NCBI GenBank assembly: GCA_014898415.1
Contig: RCTD01000012.1
Span: forward strand, 62,001-126,000
Length of the DNA: 64,000 nt
Direction: 5' to 3'
Origin: Stromatinia cepivora
Taxonomy: Eukaryota; Ascomycota; Leotiomycetes; Helotiales; Sclerotiniaceae
Shown one piece after another: positions 57,601 through 64,000 of the stretch. The position numbers and the translations under genes are program-made. Every line of letters begins with the position of its first letter. Position 1 is the stretch's first letter. The notes under the pieces are model-generated. The model searched no databases. It saw only the letters and a list, made by a program, of their open reading frames with translations, and had not been told where the DNA came from.

Positions 57601-60600
57601 ACACGGAGCTTACCTTGGTGGCGTAGTAATCAAAAATTTGTATTGTTATGATATTTTTTGCTATAGTTTTAAAAATGCGCGCTCAGAAGTTAGAACTGCA
57701 CGCCGTATAGAAAACAACACGATTCCGGAAAGGAAGTCTGAACTAATTTGGGTCTGTTATCCAAAAGTTTGGTGGCGCAATCAATTGATGTTTTGGTATT
57801 ATAACAATTTGTATGATAATTGTATGAAGAGCCTTGTAAGTTGTAAGATGTCGTGGCTCCATCTGATTCATTGGACCAACTTGCCAACGTTGTCGTGTAT
57901 GGTGTGTGTCAGTCTACTGGTGCCGCAAACGGCGTGTAGATAATAGAAAACAAGCGTAGGTATCATGTATGACAAGAAAAACCTAGTAGATGATCGTAAC
58001 TTTATTTCACATCACACCCGAAAGGTCGGCCAATCTAGCTTTCGAGGGAAGTCGGTAATGAGGTAATGATGAATATGGGACCTTGCATGGGGTGTAACGA
58101 GTGCAACAATGAGATGAATCCGACAATATCGTGTACTACGACGACGGAATCGCGGAATCTCGAGTCCAGCGATCTGATCATGATAGACGAAAGAATGACT
58201 GATAATGATTGATATTGATATTGATGATGAGATTAGGCAAGGGAAAAAGTTGAAATATTGTTAATTTCATGGATCTTTTCTGGAGGTGTTTTTTAGCCAT
58301 TCAAACTATTGAAGCCACGCCTCAGAGAAGAAAAAAAGTTGCCAGTGTTAGTTTTAGAATGAGAATTGGAAACTTTTAGGTACTTGCGAGCTGTCAATTG
58401 GTGATCTGGTTCAGGTCATAAAGCTTGTTTTCCTTGGTACCTGAAAATCCGTTGATTTTCTGTAGGAAAAATACGATAGATATTGAACGTTTGAGGTTTT
58501 TCAAATTAATGCATGAAAATGGCTTTTATGAGTAAGGGGATGAAGGAGGAAGAAAAAGCAAAAAGAGCACCCACCTGATAGTTGCTGCCTGCATCTTGAT
58601 AGTCTTGTGGGAGAAAGACCTAAATTGAAGCCACTTTTAGACTCTAATAGAGAGATAGGAGTTACCCATTTTGATTTTCGAGCGAGAGAGCTTATTAGAA
58701 TAGGAGTTAGGAAAGTAGTCCCCAATGAAATAAATGATACTTCGCTTGGAACGAAATACTTGGAACGGAACAGATGAAGCAGGTCCGGAATGACGAAATC
58801 TCTGCTTAGATTGATGGAATATACCGATGTTGTCGCTTCAACCTACAATGCAATCAAATTCAATGAAGGGGATGAGGATTGGCAATTTAGCATATTTCTT
58901 GTAAAAGCAGCTTTCCATTTCTCTTGTTCTCCTTGGGAATACAAGCCTATTTCCTATGACTAATCACGTTTTAAAGCCCTTTTCTCAAGCTTACAATCCA
59001 TAGAGCAGATGCCCAAATCCTGTCGATGCAACCAAACGAGGGTCAATTATTTCAAAACAAGCACAGCCACGAATTGATCTCAAGGTTTTCATCCAATCAT
59101 AATCAATCAAACGATAAAAGGGAGAAATCTTCGTCCACACCTCCTGAATTTATTACTTGACTAGGATTAGTTCGGGATTACTTTGGGGAAATCTCCCGCA
59201 TGATCTGGTCACTTCTTTGACTGTTATGTCAGAAAAAATATCAATATTATATTTTCATAAATTCATTCTATTGTGGTCGTTTTATTGTTCTATTCATAGT
59301 TCACATGATAGAATAGCAGACAGGAAAACTCGGGTTTATGGATAATGAGTTACGAGGATGGAGTATTACGCATTCCTCTTTCCTTCCTTTGGGAAGTGAA
59401 AGAAAGTATTTCACAGGAGTGTAACGAATAAGAGAAAGCACTGCAGTATCAGAAAGGCTAAGGTAGGGGGTAATGTTATTATTCCTCCCTTTCTTTGATT
59501 CCACAGCAGCGGTGAATACGATTTTAATCTGTGCTCCGACGGTCACGACGGGAGGCTTGTGGTTTTCTCGTAAGGTGTTGAGAACCTTCCTATGGTTGGG
59601 CAACTTGAGCTATAGTCCTGCTACCATCCCAGGTATTCATCCCAGCTCTTCAACTCAACCAGGAAAGATGTAGAATATCAATTCGGCTACACCGGGCACA
59701 AAAAGGGAAAAGAGGTACTTTCCAAAATTCGGATTTCCTTTCCGAACAGGCCTGTCGTTTGTGGCGTCCAGTGTCTAGTGACCCTACTCTGCTAACCCTG
59801 TCTAATATGCACAATATGCACACCTACCTAGGCATAGCACTCTCTCATAATGTAGATGACCTGACACTCCCGAACATCCAAGTGTCGATCTTTTGCCTGC
59901 AGCAACCTTACACTGCTGCCGTGATTCGTCAAGCAACACTCCAACGCCTATTTATCATCGAGGGCGTCTTTAATCATATCGATGATGAGGATAATTCATA
60001 TTTCACGCATTTTTCGATTCTAACCATCAATATTGGTGGAGGAATCCACTTCCCGATTAATTAGTTCAAGTGTTAGTATTGCTTATAATGAACACCAGCT
60101 TTCAGCATGAGAAGTGACAGCCATTAATTCCTAAAAGAGTCGAGCCTCCCATGCTCATCCCGCTCACCTTACTAGCTCTGGACCGAACCCGACGAAAGCG
60201 ATTGAAACGACCAGAGAATAGCAAGAATTTTTTCTCCGATGAAATGGTCATTTGTGCTTGTGTTATGTAGCTAGGAGAATATGTCGAAAAATTCGAGCTG
60301 CTGTACAATATTACGCAAGAAATCTTTTTCAGTGTTAGTGCCTTTTCCGAGGGGGTTGTCTAGAATACTACGACCGAAAATAAGCAGACCCAGCAATAAA
60401 TGATGCCCGGATTGACGATTTCCCACGAAGGAATTCATCATCATAAGAGAAGAAGCTAAATTCGGAGATTCAGATAATGAGATCATCGGACTATTCGATA
60501 GACCCAGATGCCAAAGATTGGGAATTGATAGCCAGGATGAGCTGTTAACAAGGGATCTAAGTACTCTCAAACAATTGAGTGATCTTCTCAAGTGCCGAGC

Positions 60601-61999
60601 GAAAGAGAAAATGGAATAAGTTTCACAATTGACCGGGCATGGATATTAATGAAGGGTGCTTCTGTACTCTAGTGACGTTCATTTATGCAAGTATTATATG
60701 CAAGATGTAAGTTGCCAAAGGGCAGATGATAATTTCTTCGGAACATTTCATTTGGGCATGAATTGAACGGTACGTACCGCACTTTTGGTATTCTTCGTAC
60801 GAGGGACTTTTATTGTGCAGCTCTGAAAAGTGTACGTGGAATTACGTGGGCTTTTAAATGTACTGCGGTATGTATTTTCCACGAGTTGCGATGTGAAATA
60901 AAAGAGGAATGTGATTAAATGAAAGATAATGCGCATACTTCCATCGCAATGATGATGTGTTAACGCTATTAATTCTTGTTGTGCTGCTGTGCTGAGAACA
61001 ATACAATTTATCGATCTAACAAACACCATTTGCTCAACCGAGAATCCCCCTTCATCATTAGAAAGAAAGGCCTAATCGGAAACGAAATAAACTATGAAAC
61101 GATGCCCCTCAATCATCATTAACCCATTCGATTTCTACCATTCTTCTACTACAATTCCCATTCATCCCATTCGATCAATCTCTACGAAAGCGGAGGAGCA
61201 GTATATTATTTCAGGGTTCTGGGGGATTCCGGACAGTGGATTGATTCTCTTGTACCGCGGCTTCTAAGTAGCTTCTAAGCAAGGGAGCTCAAGGAAGAAA
61301 AGAGAGTTTACAGGGTTAGAGCTTTAGGAAGTTAGTTGTCATGGGCTTTAGAAGGCTTATAAAGGCAGAAAAGCTTCTAATTTGTCACTATTTTTATATT
61401 AGTCGTGGCCCTATTTGATCCACTAAATAGCTTCGCCGCAATTGAATCGATGGGCCTAGCAGGGGCAACTACAACCTGGGCACGTTGTACGACAATAACA
61501 TCTCATCTCGCGGCCATCTATCTCACCCGTGGATGCATCCCATATCGACATGATTACCGAAATGCTCTTTCAAATGGCCAAGCATACAAGTTAAATAGAA
61601 AATAATGAGCACGGTAAGAGTTCCCTCTCGAAATTTCTATCATCCTTGTAATAGAACGATCATCCCCATATAATCCCCTGTAAACTCAAGGAAAATAAAA
61701 AGATCTTTCAACAGGGACTTGGGAAAAAGAGGAAACTTGTCCGTAAAACGGAAATTCCTCCATACCCAAAGCATAATCCTTCTCCGAACAAGGGTCTTCG
61801 TTAGAATTTCTATTCGAACTTATATCCTTGAGCTTGAGTGGGCTTCCCTTGTCCCCATTCCACTCCCTAGGGAAAAATGTCACCGCCTCTTACAGTAAAG
61901 TTCCGTCATCCACATTCCCATCATGAATTTTTTGGTGCACCAATGTTGTTCTTGTAAATTTCGTACCATCTTTTTTTCCAAAAAATAATAATAAATAAT
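54603..61999. other. 7.4-kb gene-poor stretch
   Basis: No frame here shows a recognisable domain, good codon-like pattern or consistent splice structure. Frames of about 60-106 codons exist (for example 56618-56902, 57638-57943, 59759-60064 and 60271-60591) but resemble chance. I see no tRNA or rRNA. It could hold untranslated RNA or very divergent genes. Confidence 0.45.
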
Positions 62000-64000
62000 A
62001 TTAATTGTCATAAATCTTTTAATTCAGACCACCAAGTCCCAAGAAAGAAAAAGGAAAAAGAGAGTAAAAAAAGCAAGCAATTCTGTCCAATCTAATCCGA
62101 AGCTGCCTGTCCTGTCAAAAGCCTCCCTCTCCACATTCTGAATAAATCGGCATAGAATATAATTTCCATTTCGATCTCATCAATTCAAGCCGCAGTCGCC
62201 GACCTGCAGTTCAATATCTACTTTCATCGAATAAAGCACACGACCAAACCCGATTAGATTTGACCTTGGCTTTTCTACCCTTTGAACCTTACGAAATCAA
62301 CCCTTTTCCAAGGAATCCTTCGCCCAAAATCTACTCCACGTCTTTTCCTGCTCCTAAAAAGAAACCCTGTCTGTCGTATGCAAGAGCAAGAAAACGTATT
62401 CGTTATCCTCTCCATTAGGGAATGCATGTCATAGATTTAGTACACCTCAGTTCAAACAACAACATCCATCTTCCTTACCCAAGCCAAAATTCGAGGTCAG
62501 CACCGAATTCGAGAAGAGCTCCCGGTCAAGCTCTAATGTTCCTACTTTGATCCTATACTACCTACCTCGGTCTTCTCGAACAAGCCAACACACATCTATT
62601 ACTCCTAGGGTTTGTTTTTTTTAACCAGAAAATCTTTACATCTTCCATATCTAGCTCTTAATATTCATTCAACGACTTCGATAAAATATTAATTAGTGAT
62701 TACTGCCACTTCACTTTCGACACACTCTTACTACATCATACCATTTATATACCCTTCCGCATCAAGGACCTATCTCCCTCACAGCCTTCAAAGTTAAAGT
62801 CAGCCTTTTTTCTCCACACTACATTTTAACCTATGGTTTCAAGACTTTAGCAATCATCCAAAACTGCGCAGCATTTCACCAGAATATCAACCGCATATTT
62901 TCGAACCTTACAAAAGTTCTTTGCCCGGACTCGGAGTCAACGAAGCACCATTGCCTCATTCCAAATCCTCTGAAGGCAACCGCCACACTCAAAACTCATA
63001 TCAAGAACGTGTCTAGCCTGCATCCGAATCCTACCGTTCGAAGCCTCTATTTTCATTCCACGAAACACGTCAAACGTTTTTTTTAATATATACAATACAC
63101 GATCGGATGAAATAGAAAGCCGCAAAAAGTGGTATATCTGGGCTCGAAACTATACCAAGGATCCGATACACGGACTTGATATTTACATTCTTTCGTTCGG
63201 AGTAAGCAAAATAGAAGACTTTTGATTTGGCCCAGCCTTTTCGAGGCGTTTGAAGCAGTTTTCCTCAAATCTTTCAAATTGGTGTGACCACATTCAGCAG
63301 ATCAGCCATCAGCCGCCTTGCACCCTACACGAGATCCGAGCAATCAAGAGAAAGGCCACACGCAACAGGCTCTTTACCTTTTTAGCTAACTACTGCGTTT
63401 CTTCTTCGCCCAGTAGAAGTCACTTAACTTACTCATAAACCCTAAAAGTGCCTTCCAGACCCCACCATTTGTATGTATTCACGCTTTACCTTTTTTATTT
63501 ATTCTTATGTTCATCACACCTCCCCATCCTTGCACCTGAGAAGTCATATGTGCCATCCTATATACGGGACTAGGGTGATTGAAAGCATAACCTCCACAAC
63601 CTTACCACTAGGCTATCGTTGCACCCTGGGTATACCCTCCTTCATGCGCACATGCTACTTACTACCTGTTCATACTACACCATCTTTCTCGACAACAACT
63701 TGTCACCGGCACATTCATAATGACGGCATACTTCTGATATACGAATACTGACATTACCTCGCAACGAACAGGTTCATTCAAAAGGTTCGACCATCCGGGT
63801 GGCTGCATATCTTCTGGCAATCGGCATATCCTATCGAACATCCAAGAAACTTCAAATTCTTTGTCCTGTACGTGCCTCAACCCATCCCTCACCATGAATG
63901 CAACTAAGCTATGAACGCCCCTCGTCAGCCATCTTGAGAATATTTTTTTGTCTCTTCGTCATTTGTAAAGTCATTCAGGCTGATTGATTCATAGAGTTTC
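62000..64000. other. Pyrimidine-rich end, possible long leader of a gene beyond the window
   Basis: From about 62.1 kb on, the plus strand is rich in C and T with short upstream ATG frames, as seen in long 5' leaders or promoters of fungal regulatory genes. No coding start can be fixed before the window ends. The tRNA-like sequence described below lies inside it. Confidence 0.35.
63573..63625 (-). repeat. tRNA-derived, SINE-like sequence
   Basis: On the minus strand, GGTGCAACGATAGCCTAGTG starts at 63625. It contains TAGCCTAGTGGTA, a good match to an RNA polymerase III A box (TRGCNNAGYNGG). About 30 bases further, CTTTCAATCACCC (63585-63573) resembles a weak B box (GGTTCRANNCC). A full tRNA cloverleaf is not convincing, so a decayed tRNA or tRNA-derived SINE is more likely. 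Confidence 0.35.

Noticed and set aside
60271..60591. 106-codon minus-strand ORF rich in Ser and Leu
   Set aside because: Low-complexity composition and no recognisable domain.
1..64000. CRISPR arrays, bacterial operons, rRNA genes
   Set aside because: Introns, gene spacing and proteins are eukaryotic; repeats are microsatellites without spacers; no rRNA stretch was recognised.

Overview
This window is nuclear DNA of a filamentous ascomycete. Genes are split by short GT-AG introns (about 45-135 bp, a few of 250-400 bp) with TACTAAC-like branch sites. Spacers are AT-rich and full of microsatellites, and the gene set is typically fungal: PAT1, SHE9/MDM33, NMD3, GH35 beta-galactosidase, GT15 mannosyltransferase, SNG1-type and formate/nitrite-type membrane proteins. 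The protein style suggests a leotiomycete (Botrytis/Sclerotinia-like). That is an impression from sequence, not the result of a search.

Layout. 0.5-8 kb: flavin monooxygenase, GNAT acetyltransferase, a HAD phosphatase resembling yeast Pyp1, and mitochondrial She9. 7.9-15.2 kb: secreted GH35 beta-galactosidase in nine exons, mitochondrial ribosomal protein uS12m, and a GT15 alpha-1,2-mannosyltransferase. 17-23.3 kb: PAT1 and an SNG1/DUF3533 membrane protein. 25.3-35.6 kb: a conserved secreted protein of unknown function, a formate/nitrite-type transporter whose first intron is GC-AG, a secreted DUF1524 (HNH) nuclease and a zinc alcohol dehydrogenase. 38-43.7 kb is an accessory island: two decayed copies of an unrecognised gene family flank a TIR element with an AT-rich core, followed by an orphan membrane protein, the tail of an MFS transporter and a frameshifted sterol-desaturase relic. 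44-53.2 kb returns to normal genes: NMD3, a TauD-type dioxygenase, an unknown nuclear-type protein and an HRI/PERK-like eIF2-alpha kinase. 53.2-64 kb has no convincing gene. It holds an AT-rich element with TACCCTA motifs, a tRNA-derived-looking sequence, and a pyrimidine-rich end that may be the leader of a gene beyond the window.

No operon-like or biosynthetic cluster logic links the genes; most are independent housekeeping or secretion genes. mRNA decay (PAT1), 60S export (NMD3), translational stress control (eIF2-alpha kinase) and the mitochondrial genes (She9, uS12m) are neighbours only by position.

The most unusual observations are: (1) the 788-bp TIR element with a 3-bp TTA flank between two broken paralogs; (2) a repeat about 145 bp long found in two introns of the kinase gene, with an 18-bp piece also in an SNG1 intron, which could be a MITE-like or introner-like sequence; (3) the decayed gene island. 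Exon borders were worked out by hand from splice motifs and reading frame and have not been tested against transcripts.
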